From the NCBI GenBank assembly GCA_001749745.1, contig JWTM01000107.1, forward strand, positions 1 through 64,000: 64,000 nucleotides of DNA, read 5' to 3'. This document shows, in pieces, positions 51,691 to 60,067 of this stretch; position 1 is the stretch's first letter, and each line of letters opens with the position of its first letter. This DNA is from Candidatus Marispirochaeta associata (GTDB lineage: Bacteria; Spirochaetota; Spirochaetia; JC444; Marispirochaetaceae). Made by a program: the position numbers and the translations under genes. The notes under the pieces are model-generated. The model did not search any database. It saw only the letters and a list, made by a program, of their open reading frames with translations, and was not told where the DNA came from.

Positions 51691-52644
51691 CTATACGGAA
51701 TCCTGCTTAGCCCACTCATCGAGATCGATAAGATAGGAGCTGCGGACCGTTTCGAAGCCGGTTGTCTCGAGCAAGCGCTGCATAGATTGAGATCCTCCCC
51801 AGAGGTCCAAGACCACCCGCTTCATCTCCCGCTGGTAGGCACGCCTGACGTAGGTATCTAAAAGCAGCCGGGCGAGACCCAAGCCGCGGAACTCAGGTTG
51901 CACGTAGAGCTGGAGCAGAAAGGAGACCGCCGGCTCCTCCTGAAAGACCGCCGCGGTGCGGGTACTGAGCCAGGCGTCCACCCCCCAGACGAACCCGGCG
52001 TTCTCGCCGGCCGGGGTCAGGGCCTGGAGGAGTATCTGGTTCTCTCCCTCCCGGGGGATCAGCGAACGCCGGGCCAAATAGAGCAGATGCTGCAGCTCAC
52101 CCGGCTGTTTCCCGCAGGCCTCCTGAAAAGCGGCCAGATCCAGCTCATCCAGCCGCTCCTCCAGTTCGGCGCCGCCGGTTTCGATTACGAAATCGCTTAA
52201 AACCAGCTCTTCGGTCTCCTCCGGTTCGGGACCGATCTGAGCAAAACCCATGGCCTCGCAGAGCTGATTATACCACTCCACCACCTGGGAACGCATCTCC
52301 CGCTCCTTGAACTGAAACCAGAGACGCTGTATATCGTCCCTCTCCTTGAGGATGTTCTTGAAATTACGGAAAACCCCTTTTCCCGACGCAAGAGCCTCCC
52401 GCAGGCGCTCGCGAAAGACCGGGTTCCGCAGGGAGTCGACAAACTTCTCCATCAGATGAAACCCGTCGGCCGAGCCCCAGCGCGGGATCCGAACATAGCG
52501 CTCTTCGTTCGTGCGAAGCTCATCCGGAACATTCCGTTCCGGCTCCACGCTCCCCTTTTCCAGATTGAGATAGAAATACTCATTCTGATTTTCCATGCCG
52601 AAGATGATCTGGTCTATCAATTCGGGAGTCAGTTCAATGCCCAT
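51691..52644 (-). CDS. UPF0158-GNAT fusion protein
   Basis: A 317-residue two-domain protein. The N-terminal part (1-135) reads as UPF0158: DQIIFGMENQNEYFYLNLEKG, RYVRIPRWGSADGFHLMEKFVDSL and FKNILKERDDIQRLWFQFKEREM. The C-terminal part (about 200-310) is a GNAT acetyltransferase with the acetyl-CoA loop LQLYVQPEFRGLGLARLLLDTYVRRA. The partner and substrate are unknown. It is 28 bp downstream of proS and probably cotranscribed with it. Confidence 0.75.
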   Translation of the reverse strand: MGIELTPELIDQIIFGMENQNEYFYLNLEKGSVEPERNVPDELRTNEERYVRIPRWGSADGFHLMEKFVDSLRNPVFRERLREALASGKGVFRNFKNILKERDDIQRLWFQFKEREMRSQVVEWYNQLCEAMGFAQIGPEPEETEELVLSDFVIETGGAELEERLDELDLAAFQEACGKQPGELQHLLYLARRSLIPREGENQILLQALTPAGENAGFVWGVDAWLSTRTAAVFQEEPAVSFLLQLYVQPEFRGLGLARLLLDTYVRRAYQREMKRVVLDLWGGSQSMQRLLETTGFETVRSSYLIDLDEWAKQDSV

Positions 52645-52672
52645 TGCTCCATGCTACCCTTTACTCTAAAAA

Positions 52673-54352
52673 TTAATAGCTGCGGATAAGGTCGGCAGCT
52701 TCCTCGAGCGGGACCTGCCAGGTTTTGCCGCTGGCTCGTTCGTAAATCTCCACCTCGTTGGAGCTTAAAAGCCCGGTAGTGACTACTACCCTATAGGGAA
52801 TCCCGATCAGATCCGCATCGAAAAACTTTACCCCCGGCGATTCAACTCGATCGTCTACCAGCACCAGATCCTCACCAAGCTCCTGATAGAGATTGAAAAC
52901 CGCCTCTTTCACCTTGTGGCTCTTACCGATACCCATCAGGAAGACCTTGAAGGGAGCGGCTTCTTTCGGCCAGCCGATCCCCTTCTCATCCCGATTGGCG
53001 GCGACCATGGCGCTCATCAAGCGGCCGATACCGATGCCGTAAGAACCCATATGTGGGTAGTAGCGCTTACGCTTATCATCCTGAAATTCCAGATCCATAG
53101 ATCGGGAGTAGATATCGCCTAACTTGAAGATGTTGCCCAGCTCGATAGCCCGCACCTCCTTCAGGGGCGAGGCGCATTGAAAGCAACTGTCTTTCCCGCG
53201 TACTCGGGCGATATCTCCGACCAAGTTGGATTCGAAATCCCGGCCGAAGTTGATATTCACATAGTGGAGATCCTGCTCGTTCCCACCCATAACCAGGTTA
53301 TTGCTATTGGCCACGCTATCGTCCACCACTACCAGCACATCCTCGGGGATGCCTAAGGGGGAGACAAAGCCGGGCGAAATACCCCGCAGTTCGAGTTGTA
53401 CCGACGAGGCCAGCTCGATGATCTGTCGCTTACTGATCTGACTCAGCTTCTCGCTACTGATCTCGTAGTCGGCCCGGATCACCGCCAGTACCAGACCTTC
53501 GGAGGAGCGATAAACCATCGACTTGACCAGCTTCGATTTGGGAAGTTTTAGGAACTTGGATAGCCGGTGCATGGTGGTGCACTCGGGGGTATGGATCTTT
53601 TCGGCGGGCAGGGGATTCTGCGAGGAGTACTCCTTATGGGCGATAGCCACCTCCCGGTTGGCCCGGTAGCCGCAATGATCGCAGACCACGACCACATCCT
53701 CCCCCTCCTTGGAGGGCATCAGAAACTCGTAGGCCTTCTCGCCGCCCATGTAGCCGACCCCCGATTCGGCGGAGAGTACCTCCACCCCTAAGCGACGAAA
53801 TATTCGCTCGTAGGCTTGGAACATGCGGGGGAAGAAGTTATTCAGATCCGCATAAGAGCGATGAAAGGAGTAGGCGTCCTTCATCACAAACTCCTTGGAC
53901 CTGATCAGCCCCCCCTTTACCTTCTCCTCGTCGCGAAACTTGCTTTGAAACTGGTAGAGTAGTACCGGGAGGTCCCGGTAGGAGTTGAGACCGATACGAA
54001 TTAGCTCCACCATCGCCTCTTCATGGCTGGGAGAGAGTACCAGCTCGTGGCCGCTGCGGTCCCGGAAGCGGATCATCGATGGGCCTATCATCTCGGCCCG
54101 TTTGGCTAGCTTCCAGATCTCGTAGGGATTAACCAGCGGAACCAGGACCTCCTGCCCCCCCAGGGCGTCCATTTCCTGGCGAATGACCTCGCATACCCGC
54201 CGGTACACCCTCATTCCCAGAGGCAATAGGGAGTGAAGCCCCTGGCCCAGGGTGCGGACAAAGCCTGCCTGCTGTAACAGCTGATAGCTTTTCGAGCTTC
54301 CTTCCTGAGGACGTTCACGAAGCGTTTTACCAAAGAGCCGGGTATAGAGCAT
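52673..54352 (-). CDS. proS: Prolyl-tRNA synthetase
   Basis: A 559-residue class II synthetase of the bacterial type. Start LYTRLFGKTLRERPQEGSSKSYQLLQQAGFVRTLGQGLHSLLPLG is conserved. Motif 2 region FRDEEKVKGGLIRSKEFVMKDAYSFH, a YbaK-like editing insertion (about 225-375) and motif 3 MGSYGIGIGRLMSAMV follow, then the anticodon domain. The ATG is only five bases after a -10 box and no ribosome-binding site is present, so translation from a leaderless mRNA is predicted. Confidence 0.96.
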   Translation of the reverse strand: MLYTRLFGKTLRERPQEGSSKSYQLLQQAGFVRTLGQGLHSLLPLGMRVYRRVCEVIRQEMDALGGQEVLVPLVNPYEIWKLAKRAEMIGPSMIRFRDRSGHELVLSPSHEEAMVELIRIGLNSYRDLPVLLYQFQSKFRDEEKVKGGLIRSKEFVMKDAYSFHRSYADLNNFFPRMFQAYERIFRRLGVEVLSAESGVGYMGGEKAYEFLMPSKEGEDVVVVCDHCGYRANREVAIAHKEYSSQNPLPAEKIHTPECTTMHRLSKFLKLPKSKLVKSMVYRSSEGLVLAVIRADYEISSEKLSQISKRQIIELASSVQLELRGISPGFVSPLGIPEDVLVVVDDSVANSNNLVMGGNEQDLHYVNINFGRDFESNLVGDIARVRGKDSCFQCASPLKEVRAIELGNIFKLGDIYSRSMDLEFQDDKRKRYYPHMGSYGIGIGRLMSAMVAANRDEKGIGWPKEAAPFKVFLMGIGKSHKVKEAVFNLYQELGEDLVLVDDRVESPGVKFFDADLIGIPYRVVVTTGLLSSNEVEIYERASGKTWQVPLEEAADLIRSY

Positions 54353-54357
54353 GCCCT

Positions 54358-54386
54358 ATTCTATGCTATGCCGAATGAGGGGTCAA
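54358..54386 (-). promoter_or_regulatory. proS promoter, leaderless
   Basis: Minus strand TTGACC (54386-54381), 17 bp, TAGAAT (54363-54358), both five-of-six matches. The start codon at 54352 is five bases downstream, so transcription should begin at or within the first codon. Confidence 0.7.
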
Positions 54387-54419
54387 GAAAACTCACTACC
54401 CATCTCACCGCCCCTTACC

Positions 54420-54448
54420 TTGACTTAAGTGGCCGAAACAGATAATCC
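54420..54448 (+). promoter_or_regulatory. Putative enolase promoter
   Basis: TTGACT (54420-54425), 17 bp, TAATCC (54443-54448). The -10 is weak. AGGAG at 54474-54478 is the ribosome-binding site for ATG 54485. Confidence 0.4.
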
Positions 54449-54457
54449 TAAACTTGA

Positions 54458-55789
<1,332 letters not shown>

Positions 55790-55812
55790 GCAGTTTACGC
55801 GACTGATTTATG

Positions 55813-55845
55813 GCCGCTCCTTTATTAAGGGAGCGGCTTTTTTTT
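55813..55845 (+). terminator. Rho-independent terminator of eno
   Basis: Stem GCCGCTCC/GGAGCGGC (55813-55820 with 55830-55837) followed directly by eight T residues (55838-55845), 23 bp after the eno stop codon. Confidence 0.93.
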
Positions 55846-55859
55846 GTACGGTGATGGTA

Positions 55860-56147
55860 TTAATAGGTTACGGAGAATTTCTGGTAGCGACCGGTGGGAG
55901 TAAGATCATCCCGGTCTACCCGTCGAACCCGGGACATCGGCGGTCCCTGTTCCAGCCAGGCGGCGAGTTTTTCCAACTGCGCGCGCTCACCCTCGGCAAA
56001 GAGCTCCACACTTCCGTCGGCGCAGTTTCGTACATAGCCTCTCAAGGCCAGCTTCCTGGCTCTGTCCTGGGCGGAATAACGGAAGCCCACACCCTGAACC
56101 CGGCCGTGCACCCGAAAGCGGGCGGCGGCCACTACTCCTTCTGCCAT
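55860..56147 (-). CDS. acyP: Acylphosphatase
   Basis: A 95-residue enzyme hydrolysing acyl phosphates. The catalytic loop [19 protein letters not shown] with the essential Arg is at about residues 11-29, and the Asn of [17 protein letters not shown] follows. Adjacent to the response-regulator gene with no gap (its ATG follows that stop), so probably cotranscribed. Confidence 0.94.
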   Translation of the reverse strand: MAEGVVAAARFRVHGRVQGVGFRYSAQDRARKLALRGYVRNCADGSVELFAEGERAQLEKLAAWLEQGPPMSRVRRVDRDDLTPTGRYQKFSVTY

Positions 56148-56504
56148 TTAGTTAGCTGCGAGGGCCTTCTCGATCATCTCCGCCAGGGTGGAGTAATCGA
56201 ATGGTTTGTAGAGAACCTCAAAGGGAATAGAGAAATCGGGGCGGAGAAAGCCGGAGGTAATGAAGACCCTCTTATCCTTGCAGAAGTTCGCCAGGAATTT
56301 AATCCAGTAATCGCCGCCGAGAACGTTCATGCGGTAATCGGAGACGATTAGATCGACTTTATGATCGAGCATCAGCTTGATCGCGCCGACTCCGTCGGAG
56401 GCGACGTACACCTCGTAGCCCTTCTTCTTGAGATAATCCCTGAGGGTGAGACGAATGGCGTCTTCGTCTTCGACGATCAGGATAACCTTTTCTGAGGAAC
56501 TCAT
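56148..56504 (-). CDS. Single-domain response regulator
   Basis: A 118-residue CheY-like receiver protein with no output domain. Acidic pocket VEDEDA, phospho-acceptor Asp56 in LIVSDYRMNVLGG, Thr/Ser in VFITSG and Lys in LYKPFD are all present. It lies 8 bp downstream of the HTH-REC gene and probably works in the same phosphorelay; no kinase gene is adjacent. Confidence 0.92.
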   Translation of the reverse strand: MSSSEKVILIVEDEDAIRLTLRDYLKKKGYEVYVASDGVGAIKLMLDHKVDLIVSDYRMNVLGGDYWIKFLANFCKDKRVFITSGFLRPDFSIPFEVLYKPFDYSTLAEMIEKALAAN

Positions 56505-56512
56505 AGCGACTC

Positions 56513-57109
56513 CTAATGCAGTTTCTGATGCATAGCGTCGATCAAAGAGTCGAAATCGATCGGCTTCGGAAAGAAGGCGTCCGCCCCCTCCTCGAGGATC
56601 TGCTTGCCGTCTTTCTCAGGGTCGAGGCCGCTGACCGAGATCACCACCGGATGATTCAGCTCCGGATCTTCCTTCATGCGGGTGCAGAGACGGTGGCCGT
56701 CTATACCGGGTAGATCGATGTCGAGGATAACGCAGACGGGACTGCGCTCGGCGAGCAGGCGGCCGGCTTCGAAACCGTCGAAGGCCTGGATTACATCAAA
56801 CTCGGGCATACGCCGAACGACGATCTCCCGCAACATGCCGTTCAGATCCTTATCATCATCGACGATCATAATGGTGCGTTTATCGCTATCCTTGGTCAGC
56901 TCTAAGAGCTCGTCGGGGATACGCATTCCTCGAGCCTGAAGAAACTCGAGCAGATCCTCGGCATAGATCCGGTACTGGCCGCCGGGAGTGGTAAAGGCCT
57001 TCAGATGATTATTCTTGATCCAGTTGATGGCTGTCTGATTGACTACGCCGCAGATGTTAGCGACTTCCAGAGCAGAAAAGATACGAATTTTTTTTCCATT
57101 TTTTGACAC
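56513..57109 (-). CDS. HTH-REC protein (excisionase-type DNA-binding domain plus receiver)
   Basis: A 198-residue protein with an unusual order: an N-terminal MerR/excisionase-like helix-turn-helix (FSALEVANICGVVNQTAINWIKNNHLKAFTTPGGQYRIYAEDLLEFLQARG, residues about 9-60), then a receiver domain with MIVDDDKD, phospho-acceptor Asp in VILDIDLPGIDG and Lys in FFPKPID. In most response regulators the receiver comes first. GTG 57109 is chosen because GAGGG lies seven bases upstream; ATG 57133 lacks a ribosome-binding site. Confidence 0.85.
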   Translation of the reverse strand: MSKNGKKIRIFSALEVANICGVVNQTAINWIKNNHLKAFTTPGGQYRIYAEDLLEFLQARGMRIPDELLELTKDSDKRTIMIVDDDKDLNGMLREIVVRRMPEFDVIQAFDGFEAGRLLAERSPVCVILDIDLPGIDGHRLCTRMKEDPELNHPVVISVSGLDPEKDGKQILEEGADAFFPKPIDFDSLIDAMHQKLH

Positions 57110-57163
57110 TTGCTTACCCTCGCCTGCACGCATAGAGAATTACTGCGTTTTGATATCCCTATT

Positions 57164-57191
57164 AGTGTACCAAATACATCCAAAATGTCAA
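57164..57191 (-). promoter_or_regulatory. Promoter of the HTH-REC gene
   Basis: Minus strand TTGACA (57191-57186), 16 bp, TACACT (57169-57164). Expected transcription start near 57157, giving a leader of about 48 bases to GTG 57109. Confidence 0.65.
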
Positions 57192-57226
57192 CGAAAAAAC
57201 TGGGGAATATTGGAGAAATTAGTAAA

Positions 57227-57874
57227 TTAAAAATCGAGATAGGGACCGATTTCGCCGTACTGAAAGCCCATCTTCTGGAGCTCACTAACCATCCCTTCCC
57301 GGTCTAACTCCCCCTTCTTGCGACGGATCGTATCGATCCCCCGTTCGATCAACTCCTGCAGAACCTCGTCGGTGAAGGCGGCATCGAGGACCTCCCTGCA
57401 GGTACCCAGCGAAACCCCTTTGGAACGCAAACGCTGCTCGATCCTGATGCGTCCCTCCGGTTTGCGGCGCAGGCGCACCCGCACGAAGAGCTCGGCAAAG
57501 CGAAGGTCGTCCAGATAACCTTGATCCCGTAAGAGGTCGCAGACCTCGCAAACGGTCGACCGGCTGAAATCGCGTTGCTGTAGTTTGATACTGAGTTCAT
57601 AGGATGAGTGTTCCCGCCGGGCAAGGAGTTCCACCCCTTTGCGGTAGGCCCGGCAGCGTTCGTCGAGAAGGGGAAGCAATTGGAGATCGGCATCGAGGAT
57701 CTCGCTGCCTTGGGAGAATTGGGCGCTATCGTAATCCGCCGGCAGGATAAAAAAAGAGGAACCGTCGGAAAGCTCCACCTGAACGGCAGACTCCGCGGTT
57801 CCCCATTTGACGGAAAGAACGTAAGGATTAACGCTTTGAGAACTGGAACTTCCGCCGTGCTCCGGGCTGTCCAT
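57227..57874 (-). CDS. recX: Regulatory protein RecX
   Basis: A 215-residue RecX-family protein that limits RecA filament growth. The three-helix repeats typical of the family are visible: ARREHSSYELSIKLQQRDFSRSTVCEVCDLLRDQGYLDDLRFAELFVRVRLRRKPEGRIRIEQRLRSKGVS and a third repeat near the end (MVSELQKMGFQYGEI). The N-terminal 70 residues are a family-variable part. ATG 57874 with GGAAG upstream is used; this overlaps the end of rpsI by 47 bp. recX lies next to rpsI-rplM rather than recA. Confidence 0.85.
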   Translation of the reverse strand: MDSPEHGGSSSSQSVNPYVLSVKWGTAESAVQVELSDGSSFFILPADYDSAQFSQGSEILDADLQLLPLLDERCRAYRKGVELLARREHSSYELSIKLQQRDFSRSTVCEVCDLLRDQGYLDDLRFAELFVRVRLRRKPEGRIRIEQRLRSKGVSLGTCREVLDAAFTDEVLQELIERGIDTIRRKKGELDREGMVSELQKMGFQYGEIGPYLDF

Positions 57875-58220
57875 ACTTCTTCCGTTCGACCATACGGGGA
57901 TCACGGGTAAGGAATCCGTTGGCCCGTAGGGGGCGGATGTTGGTATCGTCGTAGTGAGTAAGGGCGCGGGCGATCGCGTGCCGGCATGCACCTGCCTGGC
58001 CGGTAACGCCGCCGCCGTTAACGGTAATCAGAATATCGAACTTGTTCAGGGTGTCGGTTACATCCAGGGGCTGCTTAACGATGTAGACCATGCTGGGATT
58101 AGCGAAGTACGTCTCCACATCCTTCCCGTTTACGGTGATAGTGCCGTTGCCTTCTCGAAGATAAACCCGGGCTACGGAGGTCTTCCGCCGTCCGGTGCCT
58201 AATGCAAGATTCTTGACCAC
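57828..58220 (-). CDS. rpsI: 30S ribosomal protein S9
   Basis: A 130-residue ribosomal protein. ALGTGRRKTSVARVYLREGNGTITVNG, the central VNGGGVTGQAGACRHAIARAL and the C-terminal RDPRMVERKKYGQPGARRKFQFSKR are diagnostic; the basic tail reaches toward the P-site tRNA. Follows rplM by 28 bp, the normal order. Confidence 0.97.
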   Translation of the reverse strand: MVKNLALGTGRRKTSVARVYLREGNGTITVNGKDVETYFANPSMVYIVKQPLDVTDTLNKFDILITVNGGGVTGQAGACRHAIARALTHYDDTNIRPLRANGFLTRDPRMVERKKYGQPGARRKFQFSKR

Positions 58221-58248
58221 TCTTCTACTCCTTTGCCTTCAAGCCGGA

Positions 58249-58674
58249 TTAACCGACCACCTCGGGTTTCTGCGCCGTGTGGGGATGGCTCGGCCCGGCA
58301 TATACCTTGACGTTCCGGAAGAGTTTGCGTCCCAGGGGTCCCTTAGGAAGCATACCCTTGATAGCCTTCTCCAGCGGAGCCGCAGGCTTGCGCGCAATCA
58401 ACTGGCTGAAATTCTCAGACTTCAGACCGCCGGGGTATCCCGAGTGACGGTAATACATCTTCCGCTGTGCCTTATTTCCGGTAACTTCTACCTTGTCTGC
58501 GTTAACAATAACTACAAAATCCCCGACTTCTTGATGGGGAGTATAGTAGGGCTGATGTTTCCCCCGGAGGAGGCGGACAGCTTCAGTAGCGACCCTTCCG
58601 AGGCGCTTGTCTGCGGCATCGATTACGTACCACTTCCGCTCCACTTTTTCCGGTTTTACGAATATCGTCTTCAT
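58249..58674 (-). CDS. rplM: 50S ribosomal protein L13
   Basis: A 141-residue ribosomal protein. [46 protein letters not shown] and [26 protein letters not shown] are diagnostic. GAGGCG precedes ATG 58674. First gene of the rplM-rpsI operon. Confidence 0.97.
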   Translation of the reverse strand: MKTIFVKPEKVERKWYVIDAADKRLGRVATEAVRLLRGKHQPYYTPHQEVGDFVVIVNADKVEVTGNKAQRKMYYRHSGYPGGLKSENFSQLIARKPAAPLEKAIKGMLPKGPLGRKLFRNVKVYAGPSHPHTAQKPEVVG

Positions 58675-58709
58675 TCAAATCGCCTCAAAAATAGTGAGAA
58701 TTGGAGGAC

Positions 58710-58738
58710 ATATTTTCACACATCCCGGGTAATGTCAA
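58710..58738 (-). promoter_or_regulatory. Putative rplM promoter
   Basis: Minus strand perfect -35 TTGACA (58738-58733) with AAATAT (58715-58710) at 17 bp as the best -10 candidate; TATGTC three bases on is an alternative. Confidence 0.55.
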
Positions 58739-58798
58739 GCGTAGACAAAAGATCGGATGATCATTGCCCCCGCCCTGCTTACCTAGTATGTTTGCACC

Positions 58799-59011
58799 AT
58801 GCGCGTGACAATCGACAGGCGGCAGTGTATTGGATGCGGACTGTGTGAACAACAGCTCCCTGAAGTTTTCATTATGCAGAATCAGAAGGCCCTCGTCAAG
58901 CAGTCGCCGACGGAAGAAGAACTGCGCTTCGCCGTTCTTCACACCGCAGACGACTGTCCCGCCGAGGCTATTCACGTCAGCGAAAACGTTGACGTCGAAT
59001 CATCAGAATAA
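58799..59011 (+). CDS. Single-cluster ferredoxin
   Basis: A 70-residue electron carrier. Cluster ligands Cys-x2-Cys-x2-Cys in RRQCIGCGLCEQQLPEVF and a fourth Cys in DDCPAEAIHV fit one [4Fe-4S] cluster, as in Thermotoga-type ferredoxins. The extra cysteine pair that makes a disulfide in that group is missing. TAGTAT lies nine bases before ATG and no ribosome-binding site is seen. The 3' end overlaps the convergent membrane-protein gene by 35 bp. Confidence 0.88.
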   Translation: MRVTIDRRQCIGCGLCEQQLPEVFIMQNQKALVKQSPTEEELRFAVLHTADDCPAEAIHVSENVDVESSE

Positions 59012-59276
59012 GGGCGGCTATAAAGAAGAGATAGGGTAGATTCTCCAGCACGATTCTGACGATAGGGATCTGCAGTTGAAGGATCCCTCCCTCTTCAATG
59101 ATGCCGAAGAAGCTCAAGGTGGAGAAGGTAATCTCCAGATAGCGCAGGATTATGCCCATGATGACCAGCATCCAGGCCGCATCCCGGGTCTGCGACCAGA
59201 GATAGATGGCGAAGAAGGCGCTCAAACCTCCCATAACCAGACGGCTGATGTGCAGGATCAAGATTCCGTAATCCAT
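58977..59276 (-). CDS. Small membrane protein, unknown function
   Basis: A 99-residue hydrophobic protein with three predicted membrane segments (GILILHISRLVMGGLSAFFAIYLW, AWMLVIMGIILRYLEITFSTL, LENLPYLFFIAALILMI) and a basic RRQRFR tail. No family recognised. Overlaps the upstream aminotransferase-like gene by 19 bp, so it is probably the last gene of the rimO operon. Confidence 0.7.
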   Translation of the reverse strand: MDYGILILHISRLVMGGLSAFFAIYLWSQTRDAAWMLVIMGIILRYLEITFSTLSFFGIIEEGGILQLQIPIVRIVLENLPYLFFIAALILMIRRQRFR

Positions 59277-60067
59277 AAGGCCTCCATGGCGCGCAATTTT
59301 TTTACCTCTCCCGGGGTGAATTCGGCCGGAATGATAGAAGGGGTCTCATAATCGGGGGAGGGATAGATTCCGGCAGCAATCAGATCGGCAGCGAAACGCC
59401 CGTACTCCATCCTCTCGACCCGGGGAAAGAGATATGGCCCCCTCCTCCGCCAGAGCCGATCGGGAAATGAGTCCCAGAGAGGCTTGTCGCCTTCTCTGTT
59501 CAGGTTCCCGTAGAGGCGGAGCCCCCGTTCAAAGGCCGCCTCGGCGAAGGCCGGGAGCGGCGAGGCGTCGCCCTGCTCTTCCGTCCGGGAGAGGATCACT
59601 ACCCCGCCCCAATCTCCCGCGCCGGGAACAACCGGAAGGAGATACTCGCTTTCAGGAATCGAAAGATAAGGACGCCAGAGGGAGAGCCGCAGCTTAGCGG
59701 GAGAGGTCGATCCATAGCCCGCTCCCCAGGGATCCCAGACCTCTTCCTCCGTCAGCCCGAGTCGGCTCAAGGCCTCTGCATAGGAATTGAACCGCAGCAC
59801 ATGGGGATAAGCGGGGAAAAGTGAGCCTAAAAGCTTGTCGATCCGCCCCAACCATGGGGAGGGCAGGCTTGCCGTGCCGAGTTTCTCCAGGGCCGACTTG
59901 GCCTGGGAACCGAGTCCCTGAGGGCGATGCCCGGCCATGGCCCGGCCCGCATCCTGATAGAGATCGAGATACCGGCGGCCGTCTGGCCCGTAGAGCCGAT
60001 ACCCCCGGGCGCGACGGATAGGCGGAAACGAGGCGAAAGCGCTCCGCGGCGGGGCATTAAAACTCAT
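59258..60067 (-). CDS. Degenerate class III aminotransferase-like protein
   Basis: A 269-residue protein resembling glutamate-1-semialdehyde aminotransferase at both ends: ARGYRLYGPDGRRYLDLYQDAGRAMAGHRPQ at the start, and ADLIAAGIYPSPDYETPSIIPAEFTPGEVKKL at the end. It is much shorter than the usual 420 or more residues, and I see neither the PLP lysine segment nor the cofactor-binding core. Probably not a working aminotransferase; it may be a binding or structural derivative. It overlaps the helicase gene by 11 bp and the next small gene by 19 bp, so it is kept as a translated gene and not called a pseudogene. Confidence 0.6.
   Translation of the reverse strand: MSFNAPPRSAFASFPPIRRARGYRLYGPDGRRYLDLYQDAGRAMAGHRPQGLGSQAKSALEKLGTASLPSPWLGRIDKLLGSLFPAYPHVLRFNSYAEALSRLGLTEEEVWDPWGAGYGSTSPAKLRLSLWRPYLSIPESEYLLPVVPGAGDWGGVVILSRTEEQGDASPLPAFAEAAFERGLRLYGNLNREGDKPLWDSFPDRLWRRRGPYLFPRVERMEYGRFAADLIAAGIYPSPDYETPSIIPAEFTPGEVKKLRAMEALWITES

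Noticed and set aside
57875..57991. A 39-codon upstream extension of recX inside rpsI
   Set aside because: The extension does not read as RecX and lies entirely in rpsI; ATG 57874 is enough.
59258..60067. Calling the aminotransferase-like gene a pseudogene
   Set aside because: The frame is intact and overlaps neighbours on both sides in a coupled way, which argues for a translated gene.
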